Positions 11,547-23,470 of a DNA stretch of 64,000 bases are shown piece after piece; positions within the stretch are counted from its first letter, which is position 1, and each line of letters opens with the position of its first letter. This DNA is from Musa acuminata AAA Group. Its lineage: Eukaryota > Streptophyta > Magnoliopsida > Zingiberales > Musaceae. Location: NCBI RefSeq assembly GCF_036884655.1, contig NC_088342.1, forward strand, positions 36,573,001 to 36,637,000, written 5' to 3'. The translations under genes were made by a program, and so were the position numbers. The notes beneath the pieces were generated by a model. It did not search any database. It saw nothing but the letters and a program-made list of their open reading frames with translations, and had not been told where the DNA came from.

Positions 11547-13983
11547 ATCTCCCCCTTTTTGATGATGACAACCACTTGATGACGGAGTTAAACTTAACTC
11601 CCGGAGTTTAAACAAACTCCCCCTATCAATATGCCATATTGATAGAACCTTGAATTCAAACTGAATTCAAGTCATTGCAATATTCATCATGAATACTTGC
11701 AACACGTCAACATGAACATATGCATAAACTTATGCATCACATGTCATGTCATCAACATACTTTCATCAACATACTTCTCCCCCTTTGTCATCAACAAAAA
11801 GGAGAAGTATCACAATCAAGTGTTTGTGATATTGGTTCAACTCATTGCATGAAAAACATAATATCAAGTTTTATCATCATGCAGTTTTGAAGCCAAAAAA
11901 TTTAGCAAATGTTACATCATGCTTAGAATATTCAGGCTATCAAGTTTTAGATATGCAAGTTTTACAGCATACAAGATAGCACTTTTAGAACATGCAAGCT
12001 AGCAATTTAGAGATGTTCAAGAAAGCAACTCTTGCTTCTTGAGATATGCAAATTTGTCAAGTTTTGCTAGATGTGCAAGTTAGCATTTTTGCCTCTTGAG
12101 ATAGGCAAGATAGCACATATGCTTCTTTTGAGATAGCAACTTTTCGCTTCTCTTTAGACTACAAGCTAGCAATTTTTATGATATACAAGTTTCGCAATAT
12201 ACAAGCTAGCAAAAACTTCGAAAGCAAATGTAAGATAAATTTCTTGTGTAGGCTCATGATTATTGCTTCCTATTGTAATGTGCAGGTTGCAAGTCTTGCT
12301 TCTTGAGATATTCAAGATAGTAATTTTCAAGAAGACAATTTTTGCTTCTTGAAATAAGCAAGTTAGCAATCAAGTTTTTGCATCTTCTTGACTTGTGCAA
12401 GCTAGCTATCTCCCCCTTTGTCATTGTCAAAAAGAAAGGAAGAATACAGTTTTGTAGTTCTTTTTCCTTTTACAACGATTTCAAAATCATGACAAAGGAT
12501 GAATAATCAAGTTATGAATGTTAAGACAATTTATCATCATGAATATTTTATCATTGCATGCATCGTTATCATAGGTTGAAGTATTACATGCATAATTTCA
12601 TATCACCATTCATAATTACATTAATGTTTCAATATAGCAATTTCTTCTCAAAGTGTGTAACTTAGCACTCATAGCATTTTAAATCATGATTTACATCATA
12701 TGCAACACATCACATCATAATTAGAAAGCACAAGTATTGCATGCATAATTGCACATCATAAATGTTTCATATCATGATGGCATCAATTTTGTCAAATTAT
12801 ATCCTACCATGCATGATCAAAACTTCTCCCCATTTTATCAATGAAAACAAGAAGAAAGTAGGGGATAGAGCATAAAAGTGTTAAATATTTCAATCATTTC
12901 AAGGCATCATAGATCAAGTTATGATTCGTGATTCATCATAAAGCAAGTTAGTTTTCAATCATCACATAAGGCATTTATGGAATTTTTGAAACATAGGAGC
13001 ATGTAATGTTTCAATCAAAATCAAGTCATGAATACTAATACTTTCATATTGTGAGTATCAATTCATGAATACCAAAAGATATTATTTGTGATTTCAATTT
13101 TGCAAGATCATGATTATGATTTAGACATAACTTATTCAAATCAAATCGTCAACTTGAAACTCATAATCAAGTCATTAAAATTAATTTCGAAATTCACAAA
13201 ATATCATGAAATCAAAAGACAAGTTGCATTTCATTTGAAGAACTCCTTTTTGATAAATGTAGGGAGCATAATGAACGATCTTGATTTATAAAGAGCTTCA
13301 TGTTATAATGATCAAGATCATGATTTTAATAATTATTCTCTTTAGCAAAGAATCACAAAAGCACTTTATTTTTGCATAAGAAATCTCATTGTATTATGAT
13401 TTATAAATTCTTTTTCTGCACATGAATCATAGGAGATATGTATGTGAAACAAATCTTTGCAAGCAAAGACACTATCATTCATATTTCAAGATGGAATTTA
13501 TAAGCAGGAATCATTTCATCAAATCCATTTTAGAAAAATATTTTTCATAAGTGTATGAGAAAATCCGATTGTTATGATACCAATTGTTAAGTGAATCCGA
13601 AAATGAAATTAGTACTTTCATGCATTCAGACATGATTTTTGCTATAGATTTTGAATTTAAATCATGAAGATCAAACAAGCTCATGATCATGAATAACTTA
13701 AAATCTCATGCATAAAATTGTTAATCAAAATATTTAATTTCATCATTATGCATTTCTTCAAATCAAACATGATCTTTAATCAAAATCGAGAAATAACAAT
13801 GGAAATCAACGTAATACACATGATTTCATATTTTCAATCATTCTATTTGTTTATCATAAAATATGCAATATTATCATTTTCGAAATTATCAGCATGATCA
13901 TAATTTTTGTATTTTTATTTTTAAACATGTAATTTTCAAGAAAATTAGTTCTAAACTAAAAAAGAAAATATATCATGAAAGCA
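11547..13983 (-). mobile_element. Array internal region 1, non-coding part
   Basis: It starts with the complement of the purine tract and contains a second one (CTTCTCCCCCTTTGTCATCAAC, about 11776) and a third (ATCTCCCCCTTTGTCATTG, about 12410). Many imperfect GCAAGCTAGCAA/GCAAGATAGCAC motifs occur at about 11930-12410. The rest is AT-rich with no open frame beyond chance. It replaces the pol region of the autonomous elements. Confidence 0.8.
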
Positions 13984-14895
13984 TCAAGTAATTTCAAAAT
14001 AAACCACAGGCATTTTAATTACCTCAATGTCGTAAGCTAGTAAGGCGTAGTTTGCCGCCTCGCTTTTGTTGACTTTCTCGTCTTCAGATGAGCTCGATTC
14101 ATCCCAATTTTTATTCTTCTTCTTGCGTTTAAAGCAAGTAGTTCCATTCTTTTTGCTTTTTAATTTTCGTTTCATTTGTAGTTTAAGTTCACCATCACTT
14201 GAGCTTATGCTCGAGTGGTCTTCAAATGTTCTATGTCCCAAATCCTTCCTGTTCTTTGGAAGGTGGTTCTCAAGTTCTTCACGTGCATTGCACGTCATTT
14301 CATATGTGATCAATGAACCAATTAGTTCTTCAAGTGGAAAATGGTTCAAGTTTTTCGATTCTTGAATAGCAGTTACTTTTGAATCCCAAGTTTTAGAAAG
14401 TGAGCGCAAAACTTTGTTAACGAGTTCAAAATCCGAAAAGCTTTTACCAAGTGATTTTAAACCATTGACGACATCCGTAAAACGGGTGTACATGTCAACA
14501 ATGGTTTCGCTTGGTTTCATATGAAAAAGCTCAAAATCAAGTAGTAAAATATTAACTTTCGAGTCTTTGACTCTACTAGTTCCCTCGTGCGTGATTTCAA
14601 GAGTGCGCCAAATATCGAAAGCCGTTTCACACGTAGAAATCCGATTGAACTCATTTTTGTCCAATGCGCAAAATAAGGCATTCATAGCCTTTGCGTTTAA
14701 AGAAAAATTCTTCTTCTCCAAAACCGACCATTCGTTCATCGGTTTGGAGGGAAGTTGAAAACCGTTTTCAATGATATTCCATAAATCCAGATTTAGAGAA
14801 ATTAAGAAAACTCTCATTCGAGTTTTCCAATAAGTGTAGTCCAATCCGTTAAAGAACGGTGGACGAAAGACCGAACAGCCCTCTTGAAAAGTCAT
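13984..14895 (-). CDS. gag: Gag-like protein lacking zinc knuckle, array copy 1
   Basis: A 303-residue frame matches the copia Gag (UBN2-type) region: GLDYTYWKTRMRVFLIS near residue 20, then ALNAKAMNALFCALDKNEFNRIS-like, ETAFDIWRTLE, EGTSRVKDSK, FELFHMKPSETI, YTRFTDVVNGLKSLGKSF and EELIGSLITYEMTC. It is 527 residues in element B. Here the CCHC knuckle (CYECKKPGHYKSDC in B) is missing and replaced by TTCFKRKKKNKN, directly before the acidic WDESSSSEDE segment. The frame then ends with EVIKMPVVYFEIT. It starts 34 bp after the PBS, the normal position for gag. The product could form capsid-like particles or interfere with those of partners; that is inference. Confidence 0.88.
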   Translation of the reverse strand: MTFQEGCSVFRPPFFNGLDYTYWKTRMRVFLISLNLDLWNIIENGFQLPSKPMNEWSVLEKKNFSLNAKAMNALFCALDKNEFNRISTCETAFDIWRTLEITHEGTSRVKDSKVNILLLDFELFHMKPSETIVDMYTRFTDVVNGLKSLGKSFSDFELVNKVLRSLSKTWDSKVTAIQESKNLNHFPLEELIGSLITYEMTCNAREELENHLPKNRKDLGHRTFEDHSSISSSDGELKLQMKRKLKSKKNGTTCFKRKKKNKNWDESSSSEDEKVNKSEAANYALLAYDIEVIKMPVVYFEIT

Positions 14896-14931
14896 TTCTC
14901 TCGGGTGTAAATCCGAAATGAGAAAAACCCC

Positions 14932-14943
14932 GCTCTGATACCA
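14932..14943 (-). other. Primer binding site, array unit 1
   Basis: TGGTATCAGAGC on the minus strand, 2 nt after the LTR end, is complementary to the 3' end of plant initiator tRNA-Met, the usual copia primer. Confidence 0.9.
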
Positions 14944-14945
14944 AT

Positions 14946-17508
14946 TGTTAGGATCGAGAGCACTAAGAGGGGGGGGGGGTGAATTAGTGCAGCGGAAATC
15001 TTACAGCGATTAAAAACCAAAAGCTGCGTTCGTTCAAAAACTATTATGATGCAAAAGCAAATTCTCAGTTTGTATCTAAGTGCAGTTTGCGTCTAAGCGC
15101 AGATTGCGTCTAAGCGCAGTTTTGCGTCTAAGCGCAGTTTACGTCTAAACTCAGATTTACGTCTAAACGCTGTTTTACGTCTAAACGCAGATTTACGTCT
15201 AAACGCAGATTTACGTCTAAACGCAGATTTACGTCTAAACGCAGTTTTACGTCTAGACGCAGATTTACGTCTAAACTTTGAAACTTGTTTGTATACTCGC
15301 AGAAGGCAGTATGCAGTTGAAATCAAGACGTAAACGTGAACTGAGATCTGATGATTGAGCGAGGAAAGCCGATTTACGTCTGAATGCAGTTTTACGTCTA
15401 AATGCTGAAACTCGTTCGTAAAATCGTAGAGGAAAGTTTGCAGTTATCAATAGGATCAAAATGTAAGTGTAAACTGCAAAGAAGCTCGTTCGTAAAAGCA
15501 CGGAAGACAGTTCTGCAAAATCAAACGTAAACGTAAACAGTAATGTATGAAAATACGAATTTACGTCTGAATGCAGATTCGGAAGAACAGCACTTAGAAC
15601 TTGTTCGTGAAAGCGCAGAGAGCAGTAGTAATGAAGGAGGTTTGCAGTAATGATAAAGTGCTCGAAAATAAACGCAAACCAGAGGTTTAGAGTGGTTCGG
15701 TCAGCCTTGACCTACTCCACTTTTGGCTTCCTCCACCGACGAGGTTGCCGACGTCAACTAGGTGCCTTCCTTCAATGGGCGAAGGCTAACTGCCCTTTTA
15801 CAGTTTCTCTCCTTTTGACAGGCTCAGGAGACAACCTTTACAGATCCTTTCTCTCCTCTCTTTACAACTCAAAACTTGAAGAACAGAAGGAGGAGAACTT
15901 TAGGACTTTACACAAATTTGAGCTCTTAGAATCACTGAAAAGATCAAGAATTCGGTGTGGATCTGTATCTTTTCAGTGCTGAATGGGTGGGGTATTTATA
16001 GGCCCCAACCCAATTCAAACTTCGAGCTCAAAACGATCAAATCGATCAAATCCCAGAATTCTGGGATCAGGCGGTTGCACCTCTTGACTGGAGAGGTGGC
16101 ACCGCCTGGCAGAGCTCGAAGACTGAGCTCAGGCGATTGCCTTTCTCTGCCAGAGCTCGAAGACTGAGCTCGATGGTCGCATCACCTGGCAGAGCTCGAA
16201 GACTAAGCTTGGTGGTTGCATCACCTGGCAGAGCTCGAAACTGAGCTTGGTGGTTGCATCACCTGGCAGAGCTCCAAACTGAGCTCAGGCTGATGCACCT
16301 CTCTGCCAGAGCTCGAAGACTGAGCTTGGTGATTGCATCACCTGGCAGTGCTCGAGACTGAGCTCAGGCTGATGCACCTTTCTGCCAGAGCTCGAAGACT
16401 GAGCTCGGTGGTTGCATCGCCTGGCAGAGCTCGAAACTTGAGCTCTGGCGGTGCTACCTCTTGGCAGAGGAGGTTGCACCGCCCAGTCTAGCTCGAAGAC
16501 TGAGCTCTGGGCGGTTGCACCTCTCGGCTGGAGCGGTTGCACCTCCCAGCCTCACAGCCCAGGCGGTTGCACCTCCTGGCTGGGGCGGTTGCACCTCCCA
16601 ACCCCACAGCCCAGGCGGTTGCACCTCCTGGCTGGGGCGGTTGCACCTCCTGGTGCAATCAGGGTCCGAATGGTTCACTCCATTCGGCCCAATTCGAATC
16701 TTTTCAGGGGCCCAATTGCCCCAAGATTAAGCTAATGGGATCACCTCCCATTTTCATGCTTAATCATCATGCTAACTACGATTAACTCTAAGACAACTTC
16801 TGCAGCTTTGCTCCGATGCGTCAATCGCTTCTTCCGGCGAGTTTCCGGCCAACTTCCGTCGATCAACCGATAACCCTCGGTGATCCTTCTGCGGACATCC
16901 GGCATACTCCTGGACTTTGCGACGATCCACTTGGCGAGTTCCGACGAGCTTCGCTTGGCAAGCTTCTGGACTTCTCGGATCTGTTCTCGCTGAACCTCCG
17001 ACGACCGTCCGAACTTCCGTCGAACTCTCGAACTCCCAACGTGATCATGATCTTGACTCCGGCGCAATACCTGCTGCTTGTCTTACTCTCATCGTAGTTA
17101 ATCCTGCACACTAAAACAAAACTTCGATCGAGACAATTAATCCTAAGCAATTAACCAAGTTGTCCGGCATGTCATTGGTCCTTCGACGCTTCGTCCGATT
17201 CTTCGACGCATCGTCCTTTCCTGCAGCCTATTGCCCAATCGGCCAGTTGACTCCGCAACTCCGATATCCTTGGCACAATACCCGCTCTTCTTGGCCCGAT
17301 GCCCGAGTCCACGGCCCGAAGCCTTCTGTCGATACGTCGACCGATCCACCGGCCCGACGTCCAATCTTCTGACATGTTCCTCCGGCACAACATGATTTTC
17401 CTGCTTTAATTGTCTCATCCTGATCAAAGCATCCTGCGTCACTCAAAACGCAGATTAAATCATAAACATATATCAAGTAGTTTCATCATCAAAATACGAG
17501 ATTCAACA
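14946..17508 (-). repeat. Array LTR 2 (inner), 2563 bp
   Basis: It serves as 5' LTR of unit 1 and 3' LTR of unit 2. It has the extra 18-bp unit found in LTRs 3 and 4, but A at 16205 and C at 16611 like LTR 1. That makes it a hybrid of the two outer LTR types. TATA complement at 15993-16000. Confidence 0.95.
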
Positions 17509-19945
17509 ATCTCCCCCTTTTTGATGATGACAACCACTTGATGACGGAGTTAAACTTAACTCCCGGAGTTTAAACAAACTCCCCCTATCAATATGCCATA
17601 TTGATAGAACCTTGAATTCAAACTGAATTCAAGTCATTGCAATATTCATCATGAATACTTGCAACACGTCAACATGAACATATGCATAAACTTATGCATC
17701 ACATGTCATGTCATCAACATACTTTCATCAACATACTTCTCCCCCTTTGTCATCAACAAAAAGGAGAAGTATCACAATCAAGTGTTTGTGATATTGGTTC
17801 AACTCATTGCATGAAAAACATAATATCAAGTTTTATCATCATGCAGTTTTGAAGCCAAAAAATTTAGCAAATGTTACATCATGCTTAGAATATTCAGGCT
17901 ATCAAGTTTTAGATATGCAAGTTTTACAGCATACAAGATAGCACTTTTAGAACATGCAAGCTAGCAATTTAGAGATGTTCAAGAAAGCAACTCTTGCTTC
18001 TTGAGATATGCAAATTTGTCAAGTTTTGCTAGATGTGCAAGTTAGCATTTTTGCCTCTTGAGATAGGCAAGATAGCACATATGCTTCTTTTGAGATAGCA
18101 ACTTTTCGCTTCTCTTTAGACTACAAGCTAGCAATTTTTATGATATACAAGTTTCGCAATATACAAGCTAGCAAAAACTTCGAAAGCAAATGTAAGATAA
18201 ATTTCTTGTGTAGGCTCATGATTATTGCTTCCTATTGTAATGTGCAGGTTGCAAGTCTTGCTTCTTGAGATATTCAAGATAGTAATTTTCAAGAAGACAA
18301 TTTTTGCTTCTTGAAATAAGCAAGTTAGCAATCAAGTTTTTGCATCTTCTTGACTTGTGCAAGCTAGCTATCTCCCCCTTTGTCATTGTCAAAAAGAAAG
18401 GAAGAATACAGTTTTGTAGTTCTTTTTCCTTTTACAACGATTTCAAAATCATGACAAAGGATGAATAATCAAGTTATGAATGTTAAGACAATTTATCATC
18501 ATGAATATTTTATCATTGCATGCATCGTTATCATAGGTTGAAGTATTACATGCATAATTTCATATCACCATTCATAATTACATTAATGTTTCAATATAGC
18601 AATTTCTTCTCAAAGTGTGTAACTTAGCACTCATAGCATTTTAAATCATGATTTACATCATATGCAACACATCACATCATAATTAGAAAGCACAAGTATT
18701 GCATGCATAATTGCACATCATAAATGTTTCATATCATGATGGCATCAATTTTGTCAAATTATATCCTACCATGCATGATCAAAACTTCTCCCCATTTTAT
18801 CAATGAAAACAAGAAGAAAGTAGGGGATAGAGCATAAAAGTGTTAAATATTTCAATCATTTCAAGGCATCATAGATCAAGTTATGATTCGTGATTCATCA
18901 TAAAGCAAGTTAGTTTTCAATCATCACATAAGGCATTTATGGAATTTTTGAAACATAGGAGCATGTAATGTTTCAATCAAAATCAAGTCATGAATACTAA
19001 TACTTTCATATTGTGAGTATCAATTCATGAATACCAAAAGATATTATTTGTGATTTCAATTTTGCAAGATCATGATTATGATTTAGACATAACTTATTCA
19101 AATCAAATCGTCAACTTGAAACTCATAATCAAGTCATTAAAATTAATTTCGAAATTCACAAAATATCATGAAATCAAAAGACAAGTTGCATTTCATTTGA
19201 AGAACTCCTTTTTGATAAATGTAGGGAGCATAATGAACGATCTTGATTTATAAAGAGCTTCATGTTATAATGATCAAGATCATGATTTTAATAATTATTC
19301 TCTTTAGCAAAGAATCACAAAAGCACTTTATTTTTGCATAAGAAATCTCATTGTATTATGATTTATAAATTCTTTTTCTGCACATGAATCATAGGAGATA
19401 TGTATGTGAAACAAATCTTTGCAAGCAAAGACACTATCATTCATATTTCAAGATGGAATTTATAAGCAGGAATCATTTCATCAAATCCATTTTAGAAAAA
19501 TATTTTTCATAAGTGTATGAGAAAATCCGATTGTTATGATACCAATTGTTAAGTGAATCCGAAAATGAAATTAGTACTTTCATGCATTCAGACATGATTT
19601 TTGCTATAGATTTTGAATTTAAATCATGAAGATCAAACAAGCTCATGATCATGAATAACTTAAAATCTCATGCATAAAATTGTTAATCAAAATATTTAAT
19701 TTCATCATTATGCATTTCTTCAAATCAAACATGATCTTTAATCAAAATCGAGAAATAACAATGGAAATCAACGTAATACACATGATTTCATATTTTCAAT
19801 CATTCTATTTGTTTATCATAAAATATGCAATATTATCATTTTCGAAATTATCAGCATGATCATAATTTTTGTATTTTTATTTTTAAACATGTAATTTTCA
19901 AGAAAATTAGTTCTAAACTAAAAAAGAAAATATATCATGAAAGCA
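17509..19945 (-). mobile_element. Array internal region 2, non-coding part
   Basis: A copy of 11547-13983, shifted by 5962 bp; I saw no difference by eye. It has the same purine tracts and GCAAGCTAGCAA-like motifs. Confidence 0.8.
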
Positions 19946-20857
19946 TCAAGTAATTTCAAAATAAACCACAGGCATTTTAATTACCTCAATGTCGTAAGCT
20001 AGTAAGGCGTAGTTTGCCGCCTCGCTTTTGTTGACTTTCTCGTCTTCAGATGAGCTCGATTCATCCCAATTTTTATTCTTCTTCTTGCGTTTAAAGCAAG
20101 TAGTTCCATTCTTTTTGCTTTTTAATTTTCGTTTCATTTGTAGTTTAAGTTCACCATCACTTGAGCTTATGCTCGAGTGGTCTTCAAATGTTCTATGTCC
20201 CAAATCCTTCCTGTTCTTTGGAAGGTGGTTCTCAAGTTCTTCACGTGCATTGCACGTCATTTCATATGTGATCAATGAACCAATTAGTTCTTCAAGTGGA
20301 AAATGGTTCAAGTTTTTCGATTCTTGAATAGCAGTTACTTTTGAATCCCAAGTTTTAGAAAGTGAGCGCAAAACTTTGTTAACGAGTTCAAAATCCGAAA
20401 AGCTTTTACCAAGTGATTTTAAACCATTGACGACATCCGTAAAACGGGTGTACATGTCAACAATGGTTTCGCTTGGTTTCATATGAAAAAGCTCAAAATC
20501 AAGTAGTAAAATATTAACTTTCGAGTCTTTGACTCTACTAGTTCCCTCGTGCGTGATTTCAAGAGTGCGCCAAATATCGAAAGCCGTTTCACACGTAGAA
20601 ATCCGATTGAACTCATTTTTGTCCAATGCGCAAAATAAGGCATTCATAGCCTTTGCGTTTAAAGAAAAATTCTTCTTCTCCAAAACCGACCATTCGTTCA
20701 TCGGTTTGGAGGGAAGTTGAAAACCGTTTTCAATGATATTCCATAAATCCAGATTTAGAGAAATTAAGAAAACTCTCATTCGAGTTTTCCAATAAGTGTA
20801 GTCCAATCCGTTAAAGAACGGTGGACGAAAGACCGAACAGCCCTCTTGAAAAGTCAT
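19946..20857 (-). CDS. gag: Gag-like protein lacking zinc knuckle, array copy 2
   Basis: The translation is identical, residue for residue, to array copy 1 (303 residues, no stops). Domain content is therefore the same: copia Gag core, no CCHC knuckle, acidic Ser/Glu tail. Identity across copies reflects recent duplication, not selection. A PBS lies at 20894-20905. Confidence 0.88.
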   Translation of the reverse strand: MTFQEGCSVFRPPFFNGLDYTYWKTRMRVFLISLNLDLWNIIENGFQLPSKPMNEWSVLEKKNFSLNAKAMNALFCALDKNEFNRISTCETAFDIWRTLEITHEGTSRVKDSKVNILLLDFELFHMKPSETIVDMYTRFTDVVNGLKSLGKSFSDFELVNKVLRSLSKTWDSKVTAIQESKNLNHFPLEELIGSLITYEMTCNAREELENHLPKNRKDLGHRTFEDHSSISSSDGELKLQMKRKLKSKKNGTTCFKRKKKNKNWDESSSSEDEKVNKSEAANYALLAYDIEVIKMPVVYFEIT

Positions 20858-20893
20858 TTCTCTCGGGTGTAAATCCGAAATGAGAAAAACCCC

Positions 20894-20905
20894 GCTCTGA
20901 TACCA
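20894..20905 (-). other. Primer binding site, array unit 2
   Basis: TGGTATCAGAGC on the minus strand, 2 nt from LTR 3, as in unit 1. Confidence 0.9.
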
Positions 20906-20907
20906 AT

Positions 20908-23470
20908 TGTTAGGATCGAGAGCACTAAGAGGGGGGGGGGGTGAATTAGTGCAGCGGAAATCTTACAGCGATTAAAAACCAAAAGCTGCGTTCGTTCAAA
21001 AACTATTATGATGCAAAAGCAAATTCTCAGTTTGTATCTAAGTGCAGTTTGCGTCTAAGCGCAGATTGCGTCTAAGCGCAGTTTTGCGTCTAAGCGCAGT
21101 TTACGTCTAAACTCAGATTTACGTCTAAACGCTGTTTTACGTCTAAACGCAGATTTACGTCTAAACGCAGATTTACGTCTAAACGCAGATTTACGTCTAA
21201 ACGCAGTTTTACGTCTAGACGCAGATTTACGTCTAAACTTTGAAACTTGTTTGTATACTCGCAGAAGGCAGTATGCAGTTGAAATCAAGACGTAAACGTG
21301 AACTGAGATCTGATGATTGAGCGAGGAAAGCCGATTTACGTCTGAATGCAGTTTTACGTCTAAATGCTGAAACTCGTTCGTAAAATCGTAGAGGAAAGTT
21401 TGCAGTTATCAATAGGATCAAAATGTAAGTGTAAACTGCAAAGAAGCTCGTTCGTAAAAGCACGGAAGACAGTTCTGCAAAATCAAACGTAAACGTAAAC
21501 AGTAATGTATGAAAATACGAATTTACGTCTGAATGCAGATTCGGAAGAACAGCACTTAGAACTTGTTCGTGAAAGCGCAGAGAGCAGTAGTAATGAAGGA
21601 GGTTTGCAGTAATGATAAAGTGCTCGAAAATAAACGCAAACCAGAGGTTTAGAGTGGTTCGGTCAGCCTTGACCTACTCCACTTTTGGCTTCCTCCACCG
21701 ACGAGGTTGCCGACGTCAACTAGGTGCCTTCCTTCAATGGGCGAAGGCTAACTGCCCTTTTACAGTTTCTCTCCTTTTGACAGGCTCAGGAGACAACCTT
21801 TACAGATCCTTTCTCTCCTCTCTTTACAACTCAAAACTTGAAGAACAGAAGGAGGAGAACTTTAGGACTTTACACAAATTTGAGCTCTTAGAATCACTGA
21901 AAAGATCAAGAATTCGGTGTGGATCTGTATCTTTTCAGTGCTGAATGGGTGGGGTATTTATAGGCCCCAACCCAATTCAAACTTCGAGCTCAAAACGATC
22001 AAATCGATCAAATCCCAGAATTCTGGGATCAGGCGGTTGCACCTCTTGACTGGAGAGGTGGCACCGCCTGGCAGAGCTCGAAGACTGAGCTCAGGCGATT
22101 GCCTTTCTCTGCCAGAGCTCGAAGACTGAGCTCGATGGTCGCATCACCTGGCAGAGCTCGAAGACTAAGCTTGGTGGTTGCATCACCTGGCAGAGCTCGA
22201 AACTGAGCTTGGTGGTTGCATCACCTGGCAGAGCTCCAAACTGAGCTCAGGCTGATGCACCTCTCTGCCAGAGCTCGAAGACTGAGCTTGGTGATTGCAT
22301 CACCTGGCAGTGCTCGAGACTGAGCTCAGGCTGATGCACCTTTCTGCCAGAGCTCGAAGACTGAGCTCGGTGGTTGCATCGCCTGGCAGAGCTCGAAACT
22401 TGAGCTCTGGCGGTGCTACCTCTTGGCAGAGGAGGTTGCACCGCCCAGTCTAGCTCGAAGACTGAGCTCTGGGCGGTTGCACCTCTCGGCTGGAGCGGTT
22501 GCACCTCCCAGCCTCACAGCCCAGGCGGTTGCACCTCCTGGCTGGGGCGGTTGCACCTCCCAACCCCACAGCTCAGGCGGTTGCACCTCCTGGCTGGGGC
22601 GGTTGCACCTCCTGGTGCAATCAGGGTCCGAATGGTTCACTCCATTCGGCCCAATTCGAATCTTTTCAGGGGCCCAATTGCCCCAAGATTAAGCTAATGG
22701 GATCACCTCCCATTTTCATGCTTAATCATCATGCTAACTACGATTAACTCTAAGACAACTTCTGCAGCTTTGCTCCGATGCGTCAATCGCTTCTTCCGGC
22801 GAGTTTCCGGCCAACTTCCGTCGATCAACCGATAACCCTCGGTGATCCTTCTGCGGACATCCGGCATACTCCTGGACTTTGCGACGATCCACTTGGCGAG
22901 TTCCGACGAGCTTCGCTTGGCAAGCTTCTGGACTTCTCGGATCTGTTCTCGCTGAACCTCCGACGACCGTCCGAACTTCCGTCGAACTCTCGAACTCCCA
23001 ACGTGATCATGATCTTGACTCCGGCGCAATACCTGCTGCTTGTCTTACTCTCATCGTAGTTAATCCTGCACACTAAAACAAAACTTCGATCGAGACAATT
23101 AATCCTAAGCAATTAACCAAGTTGTCCGGCATGTCATTGGTCCTTCGACGCTTCGTCCGATTCTTCGACGCATCGTCCTTTCCTGCAGCCTATTGCCCAA
23201 TCGGCCAGTTGACTCCGCAACTCCGATATCCTTGGCACAATACCCGCTCTTCTTGGCCCGATGCCCGAGTCCACGGCCCGAAGCCTTCTGTCGATACGTC
23301 GACCGATCCACCGGCCCGACGTCCAATCTTCTGACATGTTCCTCCGGCACAACATGATTTTCCTGCTTTAATTGTCTCATCCTGATCAAAGCATCCTGCG
23401 TCACTCAAAACGCAGATTAAATCATAAACATATATCAAGTAGTTTCATCATCAAAATACGAGATTCAACA
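20908..23470 (-). repeat. Array LTR 3 (inner), 2563 bp
   Basis: It carries the extra 18-bp unit, A at 22167 and T at 22573. The T is shared only with LTR 4, whereas the A is shared with LTRs 1 and 2. TATA complement at 21955-21962. Confidence 0.95.
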
